In this document: positions 23,672-31,550 of the stretch, piece after piece
Position numbering within the stretch: position 1 is the stretch's first letter
Layout: each line of letters starts with the position of its first letter
From: DASUXY01 sp036377675
GTDB taxonomy: Bacteria; Bacillota; Bacilli; Bacillales; Amphibacillaceae
Direction: 5' to 3'
NCBI GenBank assembly: GCA_036377675.1
Contig: DASUXY010000009.1
Location: forward strand, 1 to 31,700
Length of the DNA: 31,700 bases
Position numbers and translations under genes: made by a program
Notes under the pieces: model-generated
Told to the model about the DNA's origin: nothing
What the model saw: only the letters and a program-made list of their open reading frames with translations
Databases searched by the model: none

Positions 23672-24445
23672 ATGCTCTTTGTATTAGACGTCGGTAATAC
23701 GAACACTGTTTTAGGTGTGTTTGAACACCATACATTAAAATATGAATGGCGCATTAAAACAGATCGGTATAAAACAGAAGATGAATTTGGTATCCTTATA
23801 AAATCATTGCTTGAGCATAAAGGTATATATTTAACAGATATTAAGGGTGCGATCATTTCCTCCGTTGTCCCCCCGATTATGTCTGCTCTAGAAAATATGT
23901 GTAGAAATTATTTTCATATCGAGCCTTTAATTGTTGGAGAAGAAACGGTTCATTCTCATTTAAAGATCAATTATCCAAATCCTAAAGAAATTGGGGCAGA
24001 TCGAATCGTTAATGCAGTCGCTGCGATTCATGAATATGAATCCCCACTTGTCATTATAGATTTTGGAACAGCGACAACATACTGTTACGTAAATGAACAA
24101 AAAGAGTATAGTGGTGGGCTTATTTCTCCGGGAATAAGCATATCTATGGATGCTTTATATAAACATGCTTCAAAGCTTCCTAAAATAGAAATTGAAAAAC
24201 CAGAACATATTATTGGAAAATCAACTATTCAAGCGATGCAATCAGGCGTATTTTATGCCTTTGTCGGACAAGTTGATGGGATTATTCAACAAATGAAGCA
24301 GTATGTTAAACAGAACGTTACAGTCATTGCAACGGGTGGATTAGCTTCTTTAATTGCCTCAGGAGCAGAATATATTGACCATGTAGATCCACATTTAACT
24401 TTAAAAGGATTAGCACTCATTTATGAAATGAATAAACTGTCATAA
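23672..24445 (+). CDS. coaX: Type III pantothenate kinase CoaX
   Basis: CoaX phosphorylates pantothenate, the first step of coenzyme A synthesis. It belongs to the ASKHA fold group and differs from CoaA. Seen: the N-terminal phosphate loop FVLDVGNTNTVLGVF, SVVPPIMSAL near residue 65, NPKEIGADRIVNAVAA near 105, IIDFGTATTYCYV near 125, the GGLISPGISISMDALY segment, and IGKSTIQAMQSGVFYAFVGQ. The ATG at 23672 is preceded by GAAAGG (23657-23662); a GTG at 23648 would start too close to that site. The product is 257 residues, the usual size. hslO starts 24 bp after the stop, so both probably share one mRNA. Confidence 0.96.
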   Translation: MLFVLDVGNTNTVLGVFEHHTLKYEWRIKTDRYKTEDEFGILIKSLLEHKGIYLTDIKGAIISSVVPPIMSALENMCRNYFHIEPLIVGEETVHSHLKINYPNPKEIGADRIVNAVAAIHEYESPLVIIDFGTATTYCYVNEQKEYSGGLISPGISISMDALYKHASKLPKIEIEKPEHIIGKSTIQAMQSGVFYAFVGQVDGIIQQMKQYVKQNVTVIATGGLASLIASGAEYIDHVDPHLTLKGLALIYEMNKLS

Positions 24446-24469
24446 CCTTTAAGAAAGGAAAGTTGTCAA

Positions 24470-25336
24470 ATGAACGATTATATCGTAAAAGCAACAGCGT
24501 ATGAAGGAAGTGTCCGTGCATATGCGATTAGCTCCACACAGACGGTGGAAGAGGCCCAAAAACGCCAAGATTCATGGGCAACGGCTACTGCTGCTTTAGG
24601 ACGAACGATAACAATTACATCGATGATGGGCGCTATGCTCAAAGGAAAGGATACGTTAACTGTAAAAGTAGAAGGTGGCGGACCAATTGGAGCTATTGTC
24701 GTTGATGCGAATGCCAACGGTGACGTGCGGGGTTTTGTAACAAATCCTCATGTCGACTTTGAGTTGAATCGTCAAGGAAAACTAGATGTAGCTCGTGCAG
24801 TCGGAAAAAACGGAAGTCTTTCTGTTGTAAAAGATTTGGGGTTGAAAGATTACTTTACAGGACAAGTTCCCATTATCTCAGGGGAAATAAGTGAAGATTT
24901 TACATACTATTTTGCGACATCTGAACAAATTCCATCAGCAGTCGGTGCCGGTGTATTAATTAATCGAGATCATTCGGTTCGAGCATCTGGGGGCTTTATT
25001 ATTCAAGTGATGCCTGGAGTGGATGAGGAAATGATTACAAAACTCGAAGAACAAATTCGTGCTTTTCCATCCATATCAACGCTTATTCACGAAGGGAGGA
25101 CACCTGAGGAAATTTTAGAACGTTTATTTCCTAGAAATACCGTTAAAATTCATGAAAAAATGCCGGTTGTATACCGCTGTCATTGTTCAAAAGAGCGAAT
25201 TGAGCGAGGAATTGCCAGCTTAGGAAGTGAAGAAATAAAACAGATGATTGAAGAAGATCACGGTGCAGAGGCAGTTTGCCATTTTTGTAATGAAACGTAT
25301 CATTTTACTGAAAATGAACTAAAACAGTTATTATAA
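24470..25336 (+). CDS. hslO: Redox-regulated chaperone Hsp33
   Basis: Hsp33 is a holdase switched on by oxidation: four Cys release zinc and form disulfides, which exposes the client-binding surface. The four Cys are here as C237-x-C239 (YRCHCSKERIERG) and C270-x-x-C273 (AVCHFCNETYHF). The N-terminal core has YIVKATAYEGSVRAYAI, RTITITSMMGAMLKG, NPHVDFELNRQGKLDVARAVG and SGEISEDFTYYFATSEQIPS. The length of 288 residues is standard. AAAGGAAAG lies before the ATG. In B. subtilis yacD, a peptidyl-prolyl isomerase gene, follows hslO; here the next gene is cysK. Confidence 0.97.
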   Translation: MNDYIVKATAYEGSVRAYAISSTQTVEEAQKRQDSWATATAALGRTITITSMMGAMLKGKDTLTVKVEGGGPIGAIVVDANANGDVRGFVTNPHVDFELNRQGKLDVARAVGKNGSLSVVKDLGLKDYFTGQVPIISGEISEDFTYYFATSEQIPSAVGAGVLINRDHSVRASGGFIIQVMPGVDEEMITKLEEQIRAFPSISTLIHEGRTPEEILERLFPRNTVKIHEKMPVVYRCHCSKERIERGIASLGSEEIKQMIEEDHGAEAVCHFCNETYHFTENELKQLL

Positions 25337-25468
25337 GGTGATTGTGATCCTCGTTATAAGTGAGTAACTCAGTCGGTGGAAACGATTACGACTTCGTTGT
25401 TGATCAGTTTGCTGAGGGGTATTTAAGTAAAATAAGTCTTTATTTTAATGAAGGTAAAAATTAAAATA

Positions 25469-25497
25469 TTGACATTTCCTCGTATAAAACGTAGATT
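25469..25497 (+). promoter_or_regulatory. Sigma-A promoter of cysK, with an AT-rich repeated leader
   Basis: TTGACA (25469-25474), 17 bp, TAGATT (25492-25497). Just around and after the minus-10, TATAAAA occurs three times (from 25483, 25501 and 25510). In B. subtilis cysK is repressed by CymR at an AT-rich operator near the promoter; a CymR site here is plausible but I cannot verify it by eye. Confidence 0.7.
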
Positions 25498-25549
25498 ATA
25501 TATAAAACCTATAAAATTACTTGGATATGGAAATGAGGAGGAGCATGAC

Positions 25550-26482
25550 ATGAAAGTTGTCGAACACGTTTCGCAGTTAATCGGTAACACTCCAATCGTG
25601 AAGCTTCAACGAGTTACTGAAGAAGATAGTGCAGATATTTACGTAAAGCTCGAGTTTATGAATCCGGGTAGTTCGGTAAAAGACCGGATTGCTTTGGCAA
25701 TGATTGAGGCCGCGGAGAAAGAAGGCGCTTTAAAAGAAGGCGATACAATTATTGAACCGACAAGTGGCAACACAGGTATTGGTTTAGCGATGGTTGCTGC
25801 TAGTAAGGGGTATAAATCTATTTTAGTTATGCCTGATACGATGAGTAAAGAGCGTCGTAATTTATTAAAAGCGTACGGCGCGGAGTTAGTATTAACACCG
25901 GGATCTAAAGGAATGAAAGGCGCGATTGATAAAGCAGAGGCATTAAAGGAGGAGTACGGCTATTTTATGCCTCAACAGTTTAATAATGAGGCGAATCCAA
26001 AAATTCATGAAGTGACGACAGGTCAAGAAATTGTCGAACAGATGAAAGAAGGACTTGATGCATTCGTTGCTGGAATTGGGACCGGCGGAACGATTACTGG
26101 AGCTGGAAAAGTAATTAAGGAACATTTTGAACAGGCAAAAGTTTATGCGGTAGAGCCAAAAGATTCCCCCGTTTTATCAGGAGGAAAACCAGGACCACAT
26201 AAACTTCAAGGGCTAGGAGCAGGATTTGTTCCAAAAATATTAGATACAGATGTGTATGATCAAGTTTTGAAAATTTCAACAGAGGAAGCTTTTGAAACAG
26301 CTCGCCAAGTAGCGACTACAAATGGGATTTTAGGTGGTGTTTCAGCTGGTGCCGCGGTTGCCGCAGCGAAGAAAATAGCTAAAAAATTAGGAAAAGGAAA
26401 GAAAGTGCTTGCTATTTTCCCCGATAATGGTGAACGTTACTTATCTACACCACTTTATCAGTTTGCTGAAGATCGTTCATAA
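25550..26482 (+). CDS. cysK: Cysteine synthase (O-acetylserine sulfhydrylase) CysK
   Basis: CysK makes cysteine from O-acetylserine and sulfide with pyridoxal phosphate. The PLP Lys is K44 in SSVKDRIAL, the substrate/phosphate loop is TSGNTG at 71-76, and the second PLP phosphate loop is GIGTGGTITGAGK near 177. GGVSAGAAVAAA near 265 and IFPDNGERYLSTPLY at the end are also family-typical. I chose the ATG at 25550 because GAGGAGGAG (25535-25543) precedes it; the frame is open to 25448, but that part lies over the promoter. The length is 310 residues. In B. subtilis the p-aminobenzoate genes pabB-pabA-pabC follow; here a terminator and folP follow. Confidence 0.97.
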   Translation: MKVVEHVSQLIGNTPIVKLQRVTEEDSADIYVKLEFMNPGSSVKDRIALAMIEAAEKEGALKEGDTIIEPTSGNTGIGLAMVAASKGYKSILVMPDTMSKERRNLLKAYGAELVLTPGSKGMKGAIDKAEALKEEYGYFMPQQFNNEANPKIHEVTTGQEIVEQMKEGLDAFVAGIGTGGTITGAGKVIKEHFEQAKVYAVEPKDSPVLSGGKPGPHKLQGLGAGFVPKILDTDVYDQVLKISTEEAFETARQVATTNGILGGVSAGAAVAAAKKIAKKLGKGKKVLAIFPDNGERYLSTPLYQFAEDRS

Positions 26483-26493
26483 AGAACAGATTT

Positions 26494-26531
26494 GGATTAG
26501 CATTCAACGGAGATGCTAGTCCTTTTTTTTT
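26494..26531 (+). terminator. Rho-independent terminator of cysK
   Basis: GGATTAGCAT pairs with ATGCTAGTCC (one G-U pair) over a 9-nt loop, followed by nine T residues. Confidence 0.93.
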
Positions 26532-26583
26532 ATGGTACGATAATAACGGAAATGCTAATAAATGAAAGTAAAAGAGGGTTATG

Positions 26584-27408
26584 ATGGGAATGAAGTTGAA
26601 AACATCTGTAAAAACATATGACTTATCCGAGCGAACGCATATAATGGGGATTTTGAATGTAACACCTGATTCTTTTTCAGACGGTGGTAGTTATACAACA
26701 ACTCAACAAGCTGTCGACCAAGCGATAGCTATGGAGCGGCAAGGGGCAGATATCATTGATATCGGTGGGGAATCAACACGCCCCGATCATGACCCAGTTT
26801 CGTTACAAGAGGAATTACATCGTGTCATTCCAATGATTGAAACGATAAAAGATCAAGTTCATGTACCGATTTCCATCGATACATACAAAGCCGAAACGGC
26901 TCGTAGGGCTATTGAAGCAGGTGCACACATTATCAATGATATTTGGGGTGCAAAAAAAGACCCTGAAATAGCTGCTGTTGCTGCGCAATATGAAGTGCCG
27001 ATTATTTTGATGCATAATCGAAAGAATAAAAATTACACGTCACTCATTGATGATATGAAGCGTGATTTGACAGAAAGTATTGAAATAGCGATCACGTCTG
27101 GTGTAAATGAGGAAAATATTATTTTAGATCCAGGGATCGGCTTTGCAAAAACGGCTACTCATAATCTTTTAGTTATGAAGCATTTAGATACATTTACAGA
27201 TTTAGGATACCCGCTTTTACTCGGAACATCTCGTAAATCTTTTATAGGAAAAGTGTTGAATGGATCTCCCAAAGAGCGAGATTATGGAACAGGAGCAACG
27301 ACTTGTTTAGGAATTTCCAAAGGGATTCATATCGTTCGGGTGCATAATGTCGCACTGAACGTAGACATGGCGAAGATGATGGACGCAATGCTTCGAGGAG
27401 GTTTGTAA
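26584..27408 (+). CDS. folP: Dihydropteroate synthase
   Basis: FolP joins p-aminobenzoate to 6-hydroxymethyl-dihydropterin diphosphate in folate synthesis and is the target of sulfonamides. Seen: MGILNVTPDSFSDGG near residue 20, DIGGESTRPDHDPVS near 58, SIDTYKAETARRAIEAGAHI near 98, IINDIWGAKKD, DPGIGFAKTATHNL near 183, and GTSRKSFIGKVL near 217. The length is 274 residues. Three in-frame ATG lie close together (26581, 26584, 26590); GAGGG ends at 26578, so 26584 or 26590 has the better spacing. It begins the folP-folB-folK-yazB-dusB run. No clear promoter is seen after the cysK terminator, but one is needed. Confidence 0.96.
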   Translation: MGMKLKTSVKTYDLSERTHIMGILNVTPDSFSDGGSYTTTQQAVDQAIAMERQGADIIDIGGESTRPDHDPVSLQEELHRVIPMIETIKDQVHVPISIDTYKAETARRAIEAGAHIINDIWGAKKDPEIAAVAAQYEVPIILMHNRKNKNYTSLIDDMKRDLTESIEIAITSGVNEENIILDPGIGFAKTATHNLLVMKHLDTFTDLGYPLLLGTSRKSFIGKVLNGSPKERDYGTGATTCLGISKGIHIVRVHNVALNVDMAKMMDAMLRGGL

Positions 27409-27411
27409 GAG

Positions 27412-27795
27412 GTGGATAAAATTGTGTTAAATCGCATGCAATTTTATGGCTTTCACGGACTGTTTCCTGAAGAAAACAAGCTCGGGCAACGATTTGATGT
27501 AGATGTAGAGTTGTTTTTGGATTTACAGAAGGCTGGGCAAACCGATGATATGAATGATTCAATCCATTATGGCCATGTATATGAACGTGTACAAAACATC
27601 GTCGAAGGAGAGGCACGTCACTTAATTGAAGCGGTAGCAGAACATATAGCTAGCGATTTACTTCAGTCATTTGATGATTTGCAAGCTATTACGGTTCGAG
27701 TAACGAAGCCAGATGCACCGATTCCCGGGCATTATGAATCAATCGCTGTAGAAATTCACAGAGAAAAAACAAGGAGCAACAGATGTGATGAATAG
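27412..27795 (+). CDS. folB: Dihydroneopterin aldolase
   Basis: FolB converts 7,8-dihydroneopterin to 6-hydroxymethyl-dihydropterin and glycolaldehyde. The family pattern is present: IVLNRMQFYGFHGLFPEENK at the N-terminus, LGQRFDVDVELFLDL, the conserved Tyr in SIHYGHVYERVQNIVEG, HLIEAVAEHIASDLLQ, and VRVTKPDAPIPGHYESIAVE with the catalytic Lys. It starts with GTG at 27412, only 3 bp after the folP stop, with GAGGAGG at 27394-27400 inside the folP end. The length is 127 residues, a little over the usual 120 because of a basic tail. It overlaps folK by 8 bp. Confidence 0.96.
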   Translation: MDKIVLNRMQFYGFHGLFPEENKLGQRFDVDVELFLDLQKAGQTDDMNDSIHYGHVYERVQNIVEGEARHLIEAVAEHIASDLLQSFDDLQAITVRVTKPDAPIPGHYESIAVEIHREKTRSNRCDE

Positions 27796-28288
27796 AGCAT
27801 ACATTGCCTTAGGAACAAATATTGAGCCGAGATTTACGTATCTAACAAAAGCGATTCAAAAACTAAGTAGTGATGATCACATTCAAATTGTAAAGAAATC
27901 ATCGATTTATGAGACGCCTCCTGTCGGCTATACAAATCAAGCTCATTTTTTAAATATGGTCGTGGCTGTCGATACAACTCGATCTCCGATTGAACTGTTA
28001 AATATGTGCCAATCGATCGAACAACAACTAGGGAGAAAAAGGGAAATCCGTTTCGGTCCCCGAACAATCGACCTTGACATTTTATTATACAATGAAGAAA
28101 ATATACAAACAGAGCGATTAATCGTTCCTCATCCAAGAATGGCTGAACGAGCATTTGTTTTAGTTCCTTTAGTGGAGATTGCGGATCATTTAACGTTTCC
28201 CGGTACAGAGATAACGATTCAACATCTTCTTGACAACCTTTCAAGAAATGAAAAAAAGGATATCATAAAATGGACCATGAACGAATAG
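27788..28288 (+). CDS. folK: 6-hydroxymethyl-dihydropterin pyrophosphokinase
   Basis: FolK transfers pyrophosphate from ATP to the pterin, giving the substrate for FolP. Signature parts are AYIALGTNIEPRFTYLTKAI at the N-terminus, SSIYETPPVGYTNQAHFLNM, the RKREIRFGPRTIDLDILLYN motif with the metal-binding DLDID-type aspartates, and IVPHPRMAERAFVLVPLVEI. The ATG at 27788 is chosen; a GTG codon at 27785 is directly before it, and AAGGAG at 27771-27776 serves either. The product is 166 residues, as in B. subtilis. It overlaps the folB end by 8 bp and the yazB start by 19 bp, so the three are translated as one tightly linked unit. Confidence 0.96.
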   Translation: MNRAYIALGTNIEPRFTYLTKAIQKLSSDDHIQIVKKSSIYETPPVGYTNQAHFLNMVVAVDTTRSPIELLNMCQSIEQQLGRKREIRFGPRTIDLDILLYNEENIQTERLIVPHPRMAERAFVLVPLVEIADHLTFPGTEITIQHLLDNLSRNEKKDIIKWTMNE

Positions 28289-28482
28289 GCAGACGAATAA
28301 AAGCCTTTCGCAAGTTGAAAGGATATACACAAATTGAATTCGCAGAAGTACTTCAAGTTTCGGTTTCTTATCTCGGTTCGGTTGAACGAGGGACACGAGA
28401 AGCTTCATATACTTTTATCGATGAAGTTGCGAAAACTCTTGATATCGATCGTGACGAAATTATCTGGGCAAAGGAGGGCTAA
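28270..28482 (+). CDS. yazB: YazB, small XRE-family HTH protein
   Basis: A 70-residue protein that is almost only one helix-turn-helix domain: RRIKAFRKLKGYTQIEFAEV, VSVSYLGSVERGTREASYTF, then EVAKTLDID. It lacks a ligand or dimer domain, so it is likely a small DNA-binding regulator, target unknown. Its place between folK and dusB is conserved in Bacillus. It starts inside the end of folK, with AAAAAGGAT as ribosome-binding site, and ends 2 bp before dusB. It is intact, unlike the XRE-like remnant at 185-490. Confidence 0.9.
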   Translation: MDHERIGRRIKAFRKLKGYTQIEFAEVLQVSVSYLGSVERGTREASYTFIDEVAKTLDIDRDEIIWAKEG

Positions 28483-28484
28483 AG

Positions 28485-29474
28485 ATGTTTCAAATAGGTG
28501 ATGTTTCAATTCCGAACCGTGTTGTTCTAGCACCGATGGCAGGTGTCAGTAATTATGCTTTCCGGCTGACGGTTAAAGAATTTGGAGCAGGGCTCGTATG
28601 TGCGGAAATGATCAGTGATAAAGGTATCGTCAATAAAAATAAAAAAACGATGAAGATGTTATATATCGATGAACAAGAAATGCCGATGAGTTTACAAATT
28701 TTCGGTGGGGAAAGAGATACGTTAGTACAAGCGGCTGAATTTGTTGATCAACATACAAACGCAAGTATTATTGATATTAATATGGGTTGTCCTGTTCCGA
28801 AGATCACTAAATGTGATGCTGGTGCCCGTTGGCTTCTTAATCCGGATAAAATTTACGAAATGGTTTCGGCGGTTGTCCAAAATGTCGAGAAGCCTGTGAC
28901 GGTAAAAATGCGAACCGGCTGGGATGAAGATCATATTTATGCTGTGGACAATGCAAAGGCTGTTGAAGCAGCTGGTGCTAGTGCAGTGAGCGTCCATGGT
29001 CGAACGAGAAAACAACTATACGAAGGATATGCGGACTGGGAAATTATTAAGCAAGTAAAACAGGCTGTTACGATTCCAGTCATTGGCAATGGTGACATTG
29101 ATACTCCACAAGTGGCAAAACAACGTCTGGAAGAGTCGGGGGTTGATGCTATTATGATTGGGCGTGCTGCACTTGGAAACCCATGGATGATTTATCAAAC
29201 CGTTCATTATTTAGAAACAGGTCAGTTACTTGATCATCCAACACCGCAAGAAAAAGTTGACGTCTGTTTGTTGCATATGGATCGATTAATTAAATTGAAA
29301 GGCGAAAAAATAGCGATTCTGGAAATGCGTAAACATGCAGCATGGTATTTAAAAGGTCTTCGCGGCAATGGACGGGTTAGAAGGCGTATGAATGAAGCGG
29401 AGACACGTGACCAATTAGTACGTATATTAAATGATTTTGTCGAAGAGTTGGAAGGCGACAATAAAGCCTCGTAA
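28485..29474 (+). CDS. dusB: tRNA-dihydrouridine synthase DusB
   Basis: A flavoprotein that reduces uridines of the tRNA D-loop to dihydrouridine, with NADPH as donor. The TIM barrel shows VLAPMAGVSNYAFRL near residue 15, CAEMISDKGIV, SLQIFGG, DINMGCPVPKITKCDAGARW near 98 with the catalytic Cys, VKMRTGWD, SVHGRTRKQLYEGYADW near 170, IPVIGNGDI and IGRAALGNPWMI. The C-terminal helical part has MRKHAAWYLKGLRGNGRVR. It has 329 residues, typical for the Bacillus protein called YacF or DusB. GGAGGG lies before the ATG. It is the last gene of the folate run; no clear terminator follows in the 229-bp gap before lysS, which holds nothing else I can identify. Confidence 0.96.
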   Translation: MFQIGDVSIPNRVVLAPMAGVSNYAFRLTVKEFGAGLVCAEMISDKGIVNKNKKTMKMLYIDEQEMPMSLQIFGGERDTLVQAAEFVDQHTNASIIDINMGCPVPKITKCDAGARWLLNPDKIYEMVSAVVQNVEKPVTVKMRTGWDEDHIYAVDNAKAVEAAGASAVSVHGRTRKQLYEGYADWEIIKQVKQAVTIPVIGNGDIDTPQVAKQRLEESGVDAIMIGRAALGNPWMIYQTVHYLETGQLLDHPTPQEKVDVCLLHMDRLIKLKGEKIAILEMRKHAAWYLKGLRGNGRVRRRMNEAETRDQLVRILNDFVEELEGDNKAS

Positions 29475-29703
29475 CATCCATTTAAATAAAAACGTGCTAC
29501 GCAGAGATTAAATAAGCAAATGAATCTTTTTATAGACGTCTTACTTCGGAACATTGTTGCTACTAAATATGAAAAAATGGTGTTTTAGTATACCTAAGCC
29601 ATAACGAAGGAAGTTTATATGCCTATATATTATATACTTTGTAAGAGGATGAATATGCTCGGCTAACGATTTACTTATACAAGTCAATAATGGAGTGATT
29701 TAT

Positions 29704-31188
29704 ATGTCGGAAGAGTTAAATGAACATATGCGCGTGCGAAGAGAAAAATTAAAACAATATGAAGAACAAGGCTTGGATCCTTTTGGTAGTAGATTTGAAC
29801 GTACACATTTAGCCAAAGAACTCCACGGAAAGTATGGATCTTATACAAAGCAACAACTAGCAGAACAGGATGCAATACATGTAACGGTAGCGGGCAGACT
29901 GATGACGAAACGAGGTAAAGGAAAAGTCGGATTTGCCCATATTCAAGATGTAAGTGGCCAAATTCAGTTGTACGTGCGAAAAGATGAAATTGGTGAAGAA
30001 GCGTATAGCGTATTTAAAACATGTGACATTGGTGATATTGTAGGAGTAACTGGTGTCATGTTTAAAACAAATGTCGGAGAATTATCCGTGCAAGTATCTG
30101 AATTTCAGTTACTGACGAAATCATTACGTCCTTTACCAGAAAAATATCACGGCTTAAAAGATATAGAACAACGATATCGTCAACGATATCTTGATTTAAT
30201 AATGAATACGGACAGTAAGAAAACATTTGTTTTAAGAAGTAAAATTATAGAAGAAATGCGTCGTTATTTAAATGGACAAGGGTTTTTAGAAGTCGAAACA
30301 CCGATGTTGCATAATATACCCGGTGGAGCAGCTGCACGTCCATTTGAAACACATCACAATGCATTGGATATGGAATTGTATATGAGAATCGCGATTGAAT
30401 TACATTTAAAACGTCTCATCGTTGGAGGGTTGGAAAAAGTATATGAAATTGGTCGGGTATTCCGTAATGAAGGCATTTCAACCCGTCATAATCCAGAATT
30501 TACAATGATTGAGCTCTATGAGGCATATGCAGATTACCGTGATATTATGTCATTAACAGAAAATATGGTTGCCCATATCGCTCAAGAAGTTTTAGGAGAC
30601 ACAACAATTACGTATGGCGATGAAACGATTGATCTAAAACCTAAGTGGAAGAGAATCCACATGGTTGATGCTATTAAAGAACATACAGGTGTAGATTTCT
30701 GGAAACAAATGAGTGATGAGGAAGCTAGGGCATTAGCGAAAGAACATGACATTAAAATAACTGATTTAATGACATATGGACATATTGTAAATGAATTTTT
30801 CGAACAAGCTGTCGAAGATAAGCTTATACAGCCTACATTTATATATGGTCACCCGGTGGAAATTTCTCCGTTGGCGAAAGAAAACGAAGAAGATAATCGT
30901 TTCACAGATCGTTTCGAACTATTTATTGTCGGGCGTGAGCATGCGAATGCTTTTAGTGAATTAAACGATCCGATTGAGCAAAGAAAGCGATTTGAAGCAC
31001 AAGTAGCAGAAAGAGATCAAGGAAACGATGAAGCTCATTTAATGGATGAAGACTTCTTGGAAGCCTTAGAGTACGGAATGCCTCCGACAGGTGGACTTGG
31101 AATTGGTATTGATCGTTTAGTTATGCTCTTAACGAATTCGCCGTCTATTCGAGATGTATTGTTATTCCCACTAATGCGCAGTAAATAA
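29704..31188 (+). CDS. lysS: Lysyl-tRNA synthetase, class II
   Basis: The enzyme charges tRNA-Lys with lysine using ATP. The N-terminal OB-fold (about residues 55-150) has VAGRLMTKRGKGKVGFAHIQ and then DVSGQIQLYVRKDE. The class II core has motif 1 near FLEVETPMLH, motif 2 as YEIGRVFRNEGIS then TRHNPEFTMIELYEAYADY, and motif 3 as GLGIGIDRLVMLL near the end. The ATG at 29704 is chosen because GGAG lies at 29692-29695; a GTG at 29695 overlaps that site. The length is 494 residues. I looked for a T-box leader upstream and found none. A strong terminator and an rRNA operon follow, as for rrnJ in B. subtilis. Confidence 0.98.
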   Translation: MSEELNEHMRVRREKLKQYEEQGLDPFGSRFERTHLAKELHGKYGSYTKQQLAEQDAIHVTVAGRLMTKRGKGKVGFAHIQDVSGQIQLYVRKDEIGEEAYSVFKTCDIGDIVGVTGVMFKTNVGELSVQVSEFQLLTKSLRPLPEKYHGLKDIEQRYRQRYLDLIMNTDSKKTFVLRSKIIEEMRRYLNGQGFLEVETPMLHNIPGGAAARPFETHHNALDMELYMRIAIELHLKRLIVGGLEKVYEIGRVFRNEGISTRHNPEFTMIELYEAYADYRDIMSLTENMVAHIAQEVLGDTTITYGDETIDLKPKWKRIHMVDAIKEHTGVDFWKQMSDEEARALAKEHDIKITDLMTYGHIVNEFFEQAVEDKLIQPTFIYGHPVEISPLAKENEEDNRFTDRFELFIVGREHANAFSELNDPIEQRKRFEAQVAERDQGNDEAHLMDEDFLEALEYGMPPTGGLGIGIDRLVMLLTNSPSIRDVLLFPLMRSK

Positions 31189-31216
31189 GTTATTGAAAGT
31201 AAACAGTGAGTAGTGA

Positions 31217-31274
31217 ATAGCTCCCTAAAGCTTAAAACTCTATAAAAGTTTTAGCTTAGGGAGTTATTTTTATT
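31217..31274 (+). terminator. Rho-independent terminator of lysS
   Basis: TAGCTCCCTAA, AGCT and AAAACT on the left pair with AGTTTT, AGCT and TAGGGAGTTA on the right, with two bulged bases, followed by a T-rich tract. Confidence 0.88.
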
Positions 31275-31427
31275 AAAAAACTAGACATATTAAAGTATAA
31301 ATGTATACCATATAAATATCATTTGTTCATAAGTTGACTCGTTAAGTGGAACCTACAATATATAAAGAAAACTTCTACTTGCCGAGAAAGCGATAAAGAC
31401 GGTGAATTACTTTTTTCTTTTTTTCCC

Positions 31428-31456
31428 TTGCATAATATAAAATAAAATGTTATAGT
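31428..31456 (+). promoter_or_regulatory. rRNA operon promoter P1
   Basis: TTGCAT (31428-31433), 17 bp of A/T-rich spacer, TATAGT (31451-31456). A T-rich and A-rich tract lies directly upstream, as in the UP regions of rRNA promoters. It is the first of two promoters 88 bp apart. Confidence 0.75.
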
Positions 31457-31515
31457 AATAAACGTTGCGTCAAAAAACACATCCATACACTTTTGAAAGA
31501 TATTTAAAAAAAGCG

Positions 31516-31544
31516 TTGACGGATGATTCAAAAGATGTTACTAT
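31516..31544 (+). promoter_or_regulatory. rRNA operon promoter P2
   Basis: TTGACG (31516-31521), 17 bp, TACTAT (31539-31544), with an A-rich tract just upstream (31505-31512). The start would be near 31551, just before the leader hairpin. Tandem promoters of this kind are standard for Bacillus rrn operons. Confidence 0.85.
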
Positions 31545-31550
31545 AGAGAA

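Noticed and set aside
29475..29703. T-box riboswitch or promoter before lysS
   Set aside because: No T-box sequence, specifier stem or antiterminator pattern is visible, and no promoter pair has acceptable spacing. AT-rich runs only.
31334..31364. Third rRNA promoter (TTGACT with TATATA)
   Set aside because: The spacer is 19 bp and the minus-10 is ambiguous; not strong enough beside P1 and P2.
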